From: JAYKJB01 sp035284745 [NCBI: Candidatus Sericytochromatia bacterium]
GTDB lineage: Bacteria; Cyanobacteriota; Sericytochromatia; S15B-MN24
Direction of reading: 5' to 3'
Assembly (NCBI GenBank): GCA_035284745.1
Contig: JAYKIL010000008.1
Span: forward strand, 248,001-312,000
DNA: 64,000 bases
A program made the translations under genes and the position numbers. The notes below the pieces were generated by a model. That model searched no databases. It was given only the letters and a program-made list of their open reading frames with translations, and was not told the DNA's origin. Below, piece by piece: positions 53,464-62,351 of this stretch (the first letter of the stretch is position 1; every line of letters starts with the position of its first letter).

Positions 53464-54558
53464 ATGGCGAAACGTAGCGTAATTCCTTGGTTGCTTGTTG
53501 TGGGTATCGGGGCAGTGGCTGGTGCGTTGGCCGCCACGGGCCGTCACCCTCTCGCTTTGGGGCGCCGTGGGCTATCGACTGCCCCACCGCGCCCTGAGAT
53601 TGCCCTGCACGTGGGTTCAGAATTGTCCGCGGCCGCCTGGTCCTTACGCGACACACTGGGGCAGGTTCCCAAAACCATTCGAGAGGCGCTCGGTTTTGCC
53701 CCGGAGAACCTGGCTTGGCGGGAGGATCTCGAATTGCCGCCATTGACCTATGAACTTCGCATTCGCGGTCTGGCCGTCGGGCGAGGTCAGTTGAGGCCTT
53801 CGGGGCTTCTGGCCATCCAGACCGTGGGCACCGCCGAGGGGCAATTGCCAGGCGAACCCTTTACCGAAGTGGTCACCAACCGCTCGGGCGTATGGATTGA
53901 AGAGCAAGATGCCGGGCAGGCACGATTACTTGGTTACGATGTTTTGCACCCGTCTTTCATTATGGCGCTGCACGTCGACACCCTTGTCCGGCGACACTTG
54001 CACGAAATGTTAACCCGTGAAGAGACACATCACATTTTGGATCATGCGAGGCGTTTCATTCCAAGAACCGTTGATGAGTTGTGTAGCCGACTGGCCGTGG
54101 GGCAAATTCAACAGGTGCTAAAGAATCTGTTGCGTGAACAAGTGAGCTTGCGTGACCTTGGGTTTGTGGTGGAGACCATGGCGGATGCAGCGGGTGAAGA
54201 CATTGACACGGATACACTGACAGAACGGGTCAGGTTGGGCCTCCGCCGCCAACTCAGCCGAGACCTCTGCGGGCCCGACAACGAGTTACGGGTTTTACCC
54301 CTGGGCACTCGCTGGGAGCAACTGAGGACTCATTCCTTCACGGACGAGAACCTCAAGCCCCTCATTGCTCAGTTGCGCGAACGCTTGGCCGATGGCAGAG
54401 ATTCGCTTCAGCGTCCCGTGCTTCTTGCGCCCCACGACCTGCGACTGAAAACACGAAGGGCACTCGAGCGAGACCTGCCAGACCTACCCGTCTTGTCTGA
54501 GCGAGAAGTAGACCCGAGCATTCAGGTAATCCGGCTGCCCGACCTCGTCCTGCTATGA
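53464..54558 (+). CDS. Single-span membrane protein with a FlhA C-terminal-like domain
   Basis: 364 residues. One N-terminal membrane segment (VIPWLLVVGIGAVAGALAA) replaces the FlhA membrane domain, and a linker of about 80 residues follows. The rest matches the FlhA cytoplasmic domain motif by motif: LRIRGLAVGRGQLRPSGLLA, GYDVLHPSFIMALHVD, HEMLTREETHHIL and VLKNLLREQVSLRDL. ATG 53464 follows GGGAGG. It is 54 bases after the first FlhA-like gene, and its stop overlaps the next start as ATGA. A tethered FlhA_C-like domain of this kind without a secretion system is unusual. Confidence 0.75.
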   Translation: MAKRSVIPWLLVVGIGAVAGALAATGRHPLALGRRGLSTAPPRPEIALHVGSELSAAAWSLRDTLGQVPKTIREALGFAPENLAWREDLELPPLTYELRIRGLAVGRGQLRPSGLLAIQTVGTAEGQLPGEPFTEVVTNRSGVWIEEQDAGQARLLGYDVLHPSFIMALHVDTLVRRHLHEMLTREETHHILDHARRFIPRTVDELCSRLAVGQIQQVLKNLLREQVSLRDLGFVVETMADAAGEDIDTDTLTERVRLGLRRQLSRDLCGPDNELRVLPLGTRWEQLRTHSFTDENLKPLIAQLRERLADGRDSLQRPVLLAPHDLRLKTRRALERDLPDLPVLSEREVDPSIQVIRLPDLVLL

Positions 54559-57188
54559 CGACGGAGGAGCAACGGCCCTTCGCTCCGAAGACCATCATCG
54601 TCAGCCATATCCATACCGATCTTGATGCCTTGGGCGCCATGGTAGGCGCCAGTGTTCTCTATCCAGGTGCGGTTCCCGTGCTGCAGCCCACATTGGACCC
54701 ATCGGTTCGCACATTGGTGGCTTTGCATCGTGATCGATTGTGCTTCCGCAGTCTAAAGGAAGTGGACCTGTCGCAGTTGGAGCACGTCATCGTCGTCGAT
54801 ACACGCTCGACCGCGCGGCTTGGCGATCTCTTCACGCGCCTAAAGGAGATGGCGCTGGACTGGACCGTATTCGATCACCATCCGGTGGCCCGTGATGAGC
54901 TACCTCCCTCTGAGGGTGTGCGTGAGATACGAGGTTCTGCGTCCAGTCTGATGGTTGACGCGCTCAGACGTCGACCAGAGTTATCCCTGGGGCCTATCGA
55001 AGCGACACTGATGGCACTGGGTATTTACGCGGATACCGGCTCCCTTTTGTACCCTAGCACCACCGTGGCAGATGTCGAAGCCGTCGCCTGGCTTTTGGCG
55101 CAAGGCGCTGACTTGGTGATGGTTGCCAAGTGGCTAGAAAGCGTCCTGTCTGAACCCCAAAAGCATCTTCTGGAGAGACTGTTGGAGGAAGCGAACCCGA
55201 GGGCGATAAGAGGCGTCCGAAGCCTGGTGGTAGGGGCAGATACCCCAATTTTCGTGAGTGGGCTTGCCCAGGTGGCGGACAAACTCCAGGCCATCTTTGA
55301 TGTGGAGGTCGTGATTCTCGCCGTGGAAATGGAGGGACGGCGAACCCAAATTGTAGGCCGAAGTCAAAACCCAGGGCTTGATCTCCGGCTCCTTTTGCAG
55401 GCCTACTCGCCGGCGGGTCACACCGGAGCAGCCAGTGCCCATTTAAAATACAAACCGTATGGTGAAGTGGTTGCCGAAACCTGGCAAGCGCTTGAAACGT
55501 TTTTGCCGCCTGAACCAGTGGCACGCGACCTAATGTCGAGTCCCGTCCGAACGATCGAAGCGACAGCCCCGGCTGAAGACGCGATCAAGCTTCTGGATGA
55601 TCACGGCCACAACGCCCTGGTGGTCACCCGGGAAGGAAGGTTGGCAGGGGTCATCGCGCGGCGTGACCTGGAACGTGCGTCACGACACGGCCTCAAGGCG
55701 ACTGAGGTTCGACACCTGATGACCTCGACTGTCGTCACGACGACCCCTGAGGCATCGCTTTCAGAGATCCTCCACCTCTTTGTTGAGCGTGACATAGGCC
55801 GCGTACCGGTCGTGAGGGATGGGGCGATGATAGGCATCGTGACGCGCAGCGACATATTAAGAGCCCAATATGACCAGGCCCCCACCCGTCGAGCAGCCAT
55901 TGCTCGCTCAACCCGTGAGATGACCTCGCGCCTCCGAAGCTATTGGCCGCCTGACTGGCTTGAGGCATTCGAGCAGTTGACGCTGGCAGCCGAGGGCCAG
56001 GCCTTGTTTTTGGTCGGCGGGGCTGTTCGCGATCTGCTCCTTGGCCGTCCAAATCTTGATGCAGACTTCGTCGTCGAAGGTGATGCCATCGAAGTCGCTA
56101 AAAGGTTTGTTCAGGGACAACCCGGAGCCACTTTTCGCGCGCATCCGACGTTTGGAACCGCCCACATCTATCTGGCCGATGGAAAAACGATGGATGTCGC
56201 ATCGGCCCGAACTGAGCACTACGAAAGCCCGGGCACCCTGCCTCGGGTCGCATTCAGCTCGATCAAACAGGATCTGGCACGCCGTGACTTTAGCATTAAC
56301 TGTCTGGCGATACGAATCGATTCTGACGCCCGTGGTGAGTTGATCGATTTTTTCGATGCCCAAAACGATATCAAGCATCGCGAACTCCGTGTGTTGCACA
56401 ATCTCAGCTTCATTGAGGATCCGACGCGGGTTCTTCGGGCCGTTCGATTTGAGCAAACCCTCGGCTTTCATCTAGAGGCGCGAACCGAAGAATTCGCGCG
56501 GTTTGCTTTCGCGACAGGCGCCTTCGACGCTTTCGGAGGTGAGCGAAACAAGCTCGAGATATCTCGCTTATTGTCGACCCGAGCGCCGCTCAAGGCCCTG
56601 GAGCGCCTGAATGAACTAGGAGCCCTGCGTCTGCTGTCACCAGAACTCACCCTGGATGACACCGCAAAATGTCGCCTCCGAAGATTGCACGTGACATTGC
56701 GTCGCATGGCACTGGAGGACACTCATGACCGATGGTTGGCATGGCTCGCAGTTTGCATACACCCCCTCGGGGCGGACAGGGTGCGTACCCTGTGCGAGAA
56801 GCTCAACCTGGCCGGCAAGCAAATCTCTCAAATTGAAAAATTGGAGACACTGGCACATGACCGGGACATCGCAGACAAGGATTCTTTAGCGATGGTGGAG
56901 TTATTGCGTCCCCTCTCGATACCCATGCTCGCTGCCTTGTATGCCTGTACAACCGAACGCGCCGTGCGTCGGGCCGTGTTGACATTTTTTTTCCGTTGGC
57001 GCCACATCTCCTTGAGGGTTTCTGGGCGCGATTTGCAACATCTCGGCGTGCCGGCGGGGCCCGAGTATTCCCGTATCTTCAATCAATTACTGGCGCTGAG
57101 GCTCGACGGTCGCATCGGGGCGGACGACGAACTCACCTGGTTAAACCGTCTTGCTCAGCAAAGCGAGGAGTCTCAAGATGTTCGGTAA
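54555..57188 (+). CDS. DHH-CBS-CBS tRNA nucleotidyltransferase (CCA- or A-adding, poly(A) polymerase family)
   Basis: 877 residues with four modules. A DHH phosphoesterase (about residues 10-150, with DHHP) is followed by DHHA1 (to about 310, GGHTGA-like PAGHTGAASAH). Two CBS domains come next (about 325-450, DLMSSPVRTIEA and HLMTSTVVTTT), then a class II nucleotidyltransferase (GGAVRDLLLGRPNLDADFVV, RRDFSINCLA, ED PTRVLRAVRFE-type) with its RNA-binding tail. Similar fusions act as A- or CC-adding tRNA 3'-end enzymes in bacteria that split the activity. The tRNA-Leu here lacks encoded CCA. Overlaps genes on both sides. Confidence 0.92.
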   Translation: MTTEEQRPFAPKTIIVSHIHTDLDALGAMVGASVLYPGAVPVLQPTLDPSVRTLVALHRDRLCFRSLKEVDLSQLEHVIVVDTRSTARLGDLFTRLKEMALDWTVFDHHPVARDELPPSEGVREIRGSASSLMVDALRRRPELSLGPIEATLMALGIYADTGSLLYPSTTVADVEAVAWLLAQGADLVMVAKWLESVLSEPQKHLLERLLEEANPRAIRGVRSLVVGADTPIFVSGLAQVADKLQAIFDVEVVILAVEMEGRRTQIVGRSQNPGLDLRLLLQAYSPAGHTGAASAHLKYKPYGEVVAETWQALETFLPPEPVARDLMSSPVRTIEATAPAEDAIKLLDDHGHNALVVTREGRLAGVIARRDLERASRHGLKATEVRHLMTSTVVTTTPEASLSEILHLFVERDIGRVPVVRDGAMIGIVTRSDILRAQYDQAPTRRAAIARSTREMTSRLRSYWPPDWLEAFEQLTLAAEGQALFLVGGAVRDLLLGRPNLDADFVVEGDAIEVAKRFVQGQPGATFRAHPTFGTAHIYLADGKTMDVASARTEHYESPGTLPRVAFSSIKQDLARRDFSINCLAIRIDSDARGELIDFFDAQNDIKHRELRVLHNLSFIEDPTRVLRAVRFEQTLGFHLEARTEEFARFAFATGAFDAFGGERNKLEISRLLSTRAPLKALERLNELGALRLLSPELTLDDTAKCRLRRLHVTLRRMALEDTHDRWLAWLAVCIHPLGADRVRTLCEKLNLAGKQISQIEKLETLAHDRDIADKDSLAMVELLRPLSIPMLAALYACTTERAVRRAVLTFFFRWRHISLRVSGRDLQHLGVPAGPEYSRIFNQLLALRLDGRIGADDELTWLNRLAQQSEESQDVR

Positions 57189-57789
57189 TTTACACCAAGA
57201 CCCGCTGGTATTGGCGGCCTTGGTTCCCCTCTTCATTGCGTCCATCACGCTGCACGAATTCGGACATGCCGCGGCGGCCCTGGCACTCGGCGATACGACC
57301 GCGAGAGACGCGGGTCGTGTCACCCTGAACCCTCTGGCCCATCTTGACCTGTTCGGAACCTTGTTCATTTTACTCGCCGGATTTGGTTGGGCAAAACCGG
57401 TTCCCTTTGACCCCAGCCGCCTCAAATCACCGAGGCTCGGTTCTTTTCTGGTCTCTGCAGCAGGCCCGGCGACCAACTTTGCGCTCGCGTTGGTCGCATT
57501 GTTTGCCATGAAACATTTGCCCTCTGTATCAGCGGGGACCCAGATGTGGCTTCAAATTCTGTTCTCCCTGAACCTGATGCTGATGGTATTTAACCTGCTT
57601 CCCATCCCACCGCTTGACGGGGGCAATCTTATCGAAGCGGTTCTTCCCCGCTCGCTGGCACCAAGTTTCCAACGTCTTCTGCCCTATGGGGTCTTCATAT
57701 TACTGTTATTGGTTCTACTTCCGGGACCCTACAATCCCCTGCGCTGGCTCTATGCCTTGGCAGCCCGTGGAATGATGGCGTTGGTTTAA
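57178..57789 (+). CDS. M50 family (site-2 protease-like) membrane metalloprotease
   Basis: 203 residues and about five membrane helices. The zinc motif HEFGH lies in the first helix (SITLHEFGHAAAA) and the third ligand region is NLLPIPPLDGG. The lack of a PDZ domain and the short length place it in the compact group seen in many bacteria. ATG 57178 follows GAGGAG and lies inside the previous gene. Substrates are unknown. It could act on envelope regulators. Confidence 0.9.
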   Translation: MFGNLHQDPLVLAALVPLFIASITLHEFGHAAAALALGDTTARDAGRVTLNPLAHLDLFGTLFILLAGFGWAKPVPFDPSRLKSPRLGSFLVSAAGPATNFALALVALFAMKHLPSVSAGTQMWLQILFSLNLMLMVFNLLPIPPLDGGNLIEAVLPRSLAPSFQRLLPYGVFILLLLVLLPGPYNPLRWLYALAARGMMALV

Positions 57790-57800
57790 GTCAGATACCA

Positions 57801-58283
57801 ATGTCGCCCCGCCTTCTCCAAGTCGTTTATTTTTTGCTCCCTCGCCTGCCGGCAGCCCACCTTGAGTGGGCGTTGGGGCACCTGAATGCCCCCCAGCGCT
57901 CGCTCTTTCTGGCGATGAGGCCTTCCGACCAAGCCCACGCGGTGAGAGTCGCAAAACGTCTGGCAGTTGACGCCCCCCCCGCTTGGGTCATCGAGGCGGC
58001 ATTGCTTCACGATTGCGGAAAACCGGCACACTATGGCTTGCTTGCCCGTTGCGCTGGCGTACTTCTCTCCCCCGTCGCCAAATATTTTCCAGACTCTTTT
58101 TCGCAAAAATGGCTGAAGGTCTACCTTGAGCACGATCAATGGAGTATCGAAGCCGCTGAAGCGGTTCAGACCAGTACCCCAGCCATCCAACTGATGAAAG
58201 CGGCCGCCAAACTGGACGTTCACTGCAGTACAGAGGTTGCAGAATGGCTTGACCGCTTTAAATCATCCGATGCCCACGGGTGA
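57801..58283 (+). CDS. HD-domain protein
   Basis: 160 residues. The HD doublet is in EAALLHDCGK, and a further His (LEHDQWSIEAA) could complete a metal site. This pattern is typical of small HD phosphohydrolases. There is no membrane segment. ATG 57801 has only a weak ribosome site, but it follows the protease gene by 11 bases, so it should be the last gene of the overlapping unit that starts with the FlhA-like pair. Substrate unknown. Confidence 0.75.
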   Translation: MSPRLLQVVYFLLPRLPAAHLEWALGHLNAPQRSLFLAMRPSDQAHAVRVAKRLAVDAPPAWVIEAALLHDCGKPAHYGLLARCAGVLLSPVAKYFPDSFSQKWLKVYLEHDQWSIEAAEAVQTSTPAIQLMKAAAKLDVHCSTEVAEWLDRFKSSDAHG

Positions 58284-58300
58284 ACGGAGCCTGTGTCGGC

Positions 58301-58633
58301 TTAATCGATGTCCACCCGAACGCGCGCCTGGGGGGGCTCGGTGGTTCGCCCAGTACCCTCGTTGACGCCCCCCGGTTGCCACTTATCATTCAGTTCATTC
58401 AAAAATTGCGTCGCGAGGGTGAACAATTCCTTCGCTTTGGTCTCGGCAGCGAGGGCCGAATCTTGTATATTGCGATGAATCTCGGTGACTTGGGGGGGCT
58501 GCGGAATCGCGGAAACATTGAACTGTTCGCGAACCAGCCGCAAACCCAACTCTGCAGTGTCTAAAGCTTGCTTTGCCAATTGCTCTGCACTCTGGCGTAG
58601 TTCCTCTACCCGTTCGGTATGAGGTAAAACCAT
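58301..58633 (-). CDS. Small helical protein of unknown function
   Basis: 110 residues from ATG 58633, which follows GGAGG. Most of it is a long amphipathic helix or coiled coil (ERVEELRQSAEQLAKQALDT, then TKAKELFTLATQFLNEL) with a polar C-terminus. No signal peptide. I do not recognise the family. It is convergent with the HD gene and divergent from the mannosidase. Confidence 0.55.
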   Translation of the reverse strand: MVLPHTERVEELRQSAEQLAKQALDTAELGLRLVREQFNVSAIPQPPQVTEIHRNIQDSALAAETKAKELFTLATQFLNELNDKWQPGGVNEGTGRTTEPPQARVRVDID

Positions 58634-58758
58634 CGGATGTATCCTCCAACACATAGCAACAATAACGACCACAGTCTACCATAGGGACGAAAACGATCAC
58701 CGCTCCCTCTCCGCCGCCCCCTCTTCGGGGCGGGTCCGATGCTGAAAGAAACACGCAC

Positions 58759-61395
58759 GTGTCGCAAAGTGCCGAAAACGAAACCACCCGCGAACTTCTT
58801 GTGGTCGCTCATACCCATTGGGATCGCGAGTGGTACCGAACTTTTGAAGCCTATCGATATCGTCTGATTAAGGCGGTGGACGCGATTTTCGAGAGCGACC
58901 TGCCTCATTTCGTCCTCGACGGGCAGACCGCGTTGGTTGACGATTACTTGGCCTCACGACCCGAACGCTATCAAGACATTGCCCAAGGCATTCAATCGGG
59001 GCAATTGGGATTCGGTCCCTGGTTCGTTCTGGTCGATGAGTTCCTCGTCAGCGGTGAATCCCTGATTCGCAACCTTCTGCTGGGGCGTGCGGCGATGGAG
59101 AAATTGGGCGCCCCGAAGGGGCCCGTCGTGGGATATTTGCCCGATATGTTTGGACACATCGCCCAAATGCCCCAAATCCTTGCAGGATTTGGGATATCTC
59201 AAGCGGTCGTCTGGCGCGGTGCCAATCCCGATAGGCCGCTATTTTGGTGGTTAGGCGCCGATGGCAGCCGTGTCGCGACCGCGTGGTTGCCTCAAGGCTA
59301 TTACCAAACCCCACTGATCGAAGACATTGACATCCAGAAACGCTCCGGTCTCCTACGAGATTACACCGACGCATTCAATGGGCAACCTCGCGCCTGGTTG
59401 CTGGCGGGAGCCGACCATATGGCCCCTCGGCAAGACACAAACCGTCTGATTAACCAATTAAATGACGGCCTGTTGCCATTCAAGCTTCGCCTGGGAAGCC
59501 TCAACGATATTTTTGAGGGTTTTGAATCCGAGGCAACGCTGAGTGGAGAGCTTCGCCAACCCGTAGGCCTCGCGTATATTCTGCCGGGCGTATTGTCGGC
59601 GCGCATCTATCTGAAGCAAGCCAATCAACGCGCTCAAATACTATTGGAACGCTATGCCGAACCCCTGGTTGCGCTGTCTTGGTGGAGCGGTTCGTCCAGC
59701 GATGATCCACGTCGTGGCCTCCAATATGCTTGGCGGACCCTTCTGTTGAACCATCCTCACGATTCTATCTGCGGATGTTCCATCGATGAGGTTCATCAAG
59801 AAATGATGCCTCGCTTCTCCGGCTGTCATCAAGTGACAGAAGAGGTCATCGCAGAGGCCGTTCGGGTATATAAGCGTCCAAGTAAACGCCCGCAGACCTA
59901 TGTTTTCAACCCCAGCCCCTTCCCCTATGAGGGCTGGGTCGATATTGAGGTCAAATGGGCAAGCGAGGAAACGGCGGCATCTCCAGCCAGCATCACCCTG
60001 TGCACCCCGATAGGTGAACCACTGCCAACGGTGGTTCGCGAAATTACTCAAGAACCACAATTCCACGCCGACCTCGATCTCCTGCCAGACTGGTATCCGG
60101 CCACCTGCTATCGGGCCTCCGTATATCTGAGCCTGAAGGCCTGGGCAGGTATCACGCTCGATGCACAGGAAGGCCCCTTTGCCTCTGTAGTTCCCGGCCT
60201 GGGTGAGGTGAAGGCGTCTGAAGGTGGGCTTGAAAATGAACTGATACACCTCTGGATTGAAAACGGTGCGCTCCACCTGCAAGATAAGCGAACAGGTAAG
60301 AAATTTCACAACATCCACCGATTCATTGACGAGGCGGATGCCGGCGATAGCTATAATTTCTCGCCCCTCGAAGCCGATGAAGGTCTAGATATTCCTATCG
60401 TCGCTCATGACCTATTAACGCCCCACCATCCCTTCGAGCGCACGCTTGAAGTCGTGCATGCCGGGGATGTTCCGCTGTCTCTCGATGCTGGAAGGCGAGG
60501 TCGTTCCAATGAAACAGCGCCATTGCGTGTGGTGTCTCGATTGACCTTGCGATCTGCATCGACAAGCGTCCACGTTGAGAGCACTGTTGAGCACGTGCAT
60601 AAAGACCATCGCTTGCGCGTGGTCATTGGCCCGGCATCGGAATCCGCCACTTTGTTGACTGATGGTACCTTTGGCCTGTTCGAGCGACCTCATCCGACAA
60701 TCAGTCATCTGCCGGTGCCAAAGGGTCAAGAAGCGGTGATGCCTGAGGTTCCTACTGGGATGTTCTCGATGTTGCGGGAGTCCAACGGAACGGGTTTGGC
60801 CTTGGCGGGCGAGGGTTTACACGAAGTCAGTATTTTGCGAGAGGGCGCTCAACTCAGCCTGGCAACCACCCTTATTCGGGCCGTAGGGTGGCTTTCGAGG
60901 GACGACCTCAGAACGCGGGGCGGTGGAGCCGGGCCGCGGTTTGAAACCCCGGAAGCGCAATGCCCCGGACCACTGCGTTTCCGGTACGCCATCATTCCTA
61001 TCAAAGAATCCGAAACTGAAGCGTCAAAAGAGGCCTGGGGGTTGCTTGCGCCGCCTCGCAGCTGGTGTGGTCCCGGGCCGGGGTTTAATGGACCGCTGGT
61101 CCAATGGCGTGCTCCCGAAATCATCGCATCAGCCTGCAAGCTCTCTGAGAGCGGAGACGCGGTCGTGGTGCGTGCATACAACACGAGCCCCTGCCCGATC
61201 ACCTCTCCGATGACCTTTGGCCCTGAAATGCGCGACGCCTCGTGCGCGCCCGCGGACTTGGCGGAAAAAATGATCGGGGGCTATCAGCCGGCAGACGACA
61301 CGCTCGTGCTTTTCAAGCCTTACGAAATAAAAACCTGGTTGCTAAGGAGGAAAACGGTTCAGGAATCTGAATCCGCGGGCGTATCGATTTCCTGA
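58759..61395 (+). CDS. GH38 alpha-mannosidase
   Basis: 878 residues, cytoplasmic (no signal peptide). GH38 hallmarks: HTHWDREWYRTFE with zinc ligands His18 and Asp-containing WD, the nucleophile Asp129 in GYLPDMFGH, and NHPHDSICGCSIDEVH with the third region of metal ligands. Length and motifs match bacterial MngB-like enzymes that hydrolyse alpha-mannosyl bonds, in MngB of 2-O-(6-phospho-mannosyl)-glycerate. GTG 58759 follows GAAAG. It is divergent from a small gene and its end overlaps the convergent Pro-rich gene by 37 bases. No sugar transporter lies nearby. Confidence 0.92.
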   Translation: MSQSAENETTRELLVVAHTHWDREWYRTFEAYRYRLIKAVDAIFESDLPHFVLDGQTALVDDYLASRPERYQDIAQGIQSGQLGFGPWFVLVDEFLVSGESLIRNLLLGRAAMEKLGAPKGPVVGYLPDMFGHIAQMPQILAGFGISQAVVWRGANPDRPLFWWLGADGSRVATAWLPQGYYQTPLIEDIDIQKRSGLLRDYTDAFNGQPRAWLLAGADHMAPRQDTNRLINQLNDGLLPFKLRLGSLNDIFEGFESEATLSGELRQPVGLAYILPGVLSARIYLKQANQRAQILLERYAEPLVALSWWSGSSSDDPRRGLQYAWRTLLLNHPHDSICGCSIDEVHQEMMPRFSGCHQVTEEVIAEAVRVYKRPSKRPQTYVFNPSPFPYEGWVDIEVKWASEETAASPASITLCTPIGEPLPTVVREITQEPQFHADLDLLPDWYPATCYRASVYLSLKAWAGITLDAQEGPFASVVPGLGEVKASEGGLENELIHLWIENGALHLQDKRTGKKFHNIHRFIDEADAGDSYNFSPLEADEGLDIPIVAHDLLTPHHPFERTLEVVHAGDVPLSLDAGRRGRSNETAPLRVVSRLTLRSASTSVHVESTVEHVHKDHRLRVVIGPASESATLLTDGTFGLFERPHPTISHLPVPKGQEAVMPEVPTGMFSMLRESNGTGLALAGEGLHEVSILREGAQLSLATTLIRAVGWLSRDDLRTRGGGAGPRFETPEAQCPGPLRFRYAIIPIKESETEASKEAWGLLAPPRSWCGPGPGFNGPLVQWRAPEIIASACKLSESGDAVVVRAYNTSPCPITSPMTFGPEMRDASCAPADLAEKMIGGYQPADDTLVLFKPYEIKTWLLRRKTVQESESAGVSIS

Positions 61396-62237
61396 AAAAA
61401 CCCTGGGCGACCGAATTTTCCCGGTGTCGGGGAGGGAAAAGAGCCCGGAGAGATCAAAGGCAAGGGCGTCGGCATCGTCGGTACATCGACCCCATAAGGC
61501 GACGTCCCTGGCCCTCCCACAGGCGTAGTGGGGAGAGGGGCTGGCGAGGAAGTGCTTCCGGGGGCAGGTGATGGCGTCGGCGTCGCAGAAGGGCGGGGAG
61601 GAAGAGGCGAAGGCCAGTCTTCAGGCTCAAGATTGACCTTTGCGGCCAACAATTCATTCCATTCACTGACCCTCGGACGAATAGAAACCGGTTCTAGACG
61701 ATCCGGGTGGTAGCTGTCAAGACTCTCGGAAATCCATAAACCCAGGTTATAAGCCCCATAAAGGGCCATCGCGATACCAGAAACACTCAAGGTGTAACTC
61801 CGCAAGTCCCCTGCGTTGGCCCGTTCATCCCGCCCAGAATCATAGAAAGGGGCCAGAGGCCCAGTCCCGCGAAAATTCTGAAAAAAAAGAAGTCCTCCCA
61901 AAGGAATACCCGCGGTGCCCGAACCAATCCACCACAACCAATCCTTGTTGCGCTGGAATTCCCAGTCGCGCGTCAACGAAGGGTCATTCATCAACTCGAC
62001 GAAGTCTGAATGATAAATTCGATCGGCCCCCTGCCTGAGCACCAGAGGCTGTTCCGTTGTTGCTTTTTTTGCGTCGTCCGGTGTTGGTTTGTTCGCGGTA
62101 TCACTCTCAATAATGAGGCGCCGTTCTTGAAACCAATCAACCCGTCGTTGCTTATCGCTTACGTCTTCCTCAATGGCCGCCCAGGCTGAGATAGGAAGGC
62201 TAAAAAGTACCATCGTGAAGGTCACACAACGTAACAC
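61359..62237 (-). CDS. Exported protein with membrane segments and a Pro/Thr/Ser-rich tail, unknown function
   Basis: 292 residues. A signal peptide (VTFTMVLFSLPISAWA-A) is followed by a charged region, two hydrophobic segments (WWIGSGTAGIPLGGLLFF and TLSVSGIAMALYGAYNLGLWI) and a C-terminal tail of about 90 residues dominated by Pro, Thr, Ser and Gly. The tail looks like a disordered wall- or envelope-spanning linker. I do not recognise a family. The GTG start has CAGGGGG upstream. Convergent overlap with the mannosidase gene. Confidence 0.6.
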   Translation of the reverse strand: MLRCVTFTMVLFSLPISAWAAIEEDVSDKQRRVDWFQERRLIIESDTANKPTPDDAKKATTEQPLVLRQGADRIYHSDFVELMNDPSLTRDWEFQRNKDWLWWIGSGTAGIPLGGLLFFQNFRGTGPLAPFYDSGRDERANAGDLRSYTLSVSGIAMALYGAYNLGLWISESLDSYHPDRLEPVSIRPRVSEWNELLAAKVNLEPEDWPSPLPPRPSATPTPSPAPGSTSSPAPLPTTPVGGPGTSPYGVDVPTMPTPLPLISPGSFPSPTPGKFGRPGFFQEIDTPADSDS

Positions 62238-62351
62238 AGACTACCCCCTGTGCGCTCCAGTATAGCAGCAGGGCAGCGGCCCGCGACGAACGTTGTGCGC
62301 GAACTCGGCGGAGGATGTTAGGATTAACTGCCTCCCTATTTCTGAGAGCTC

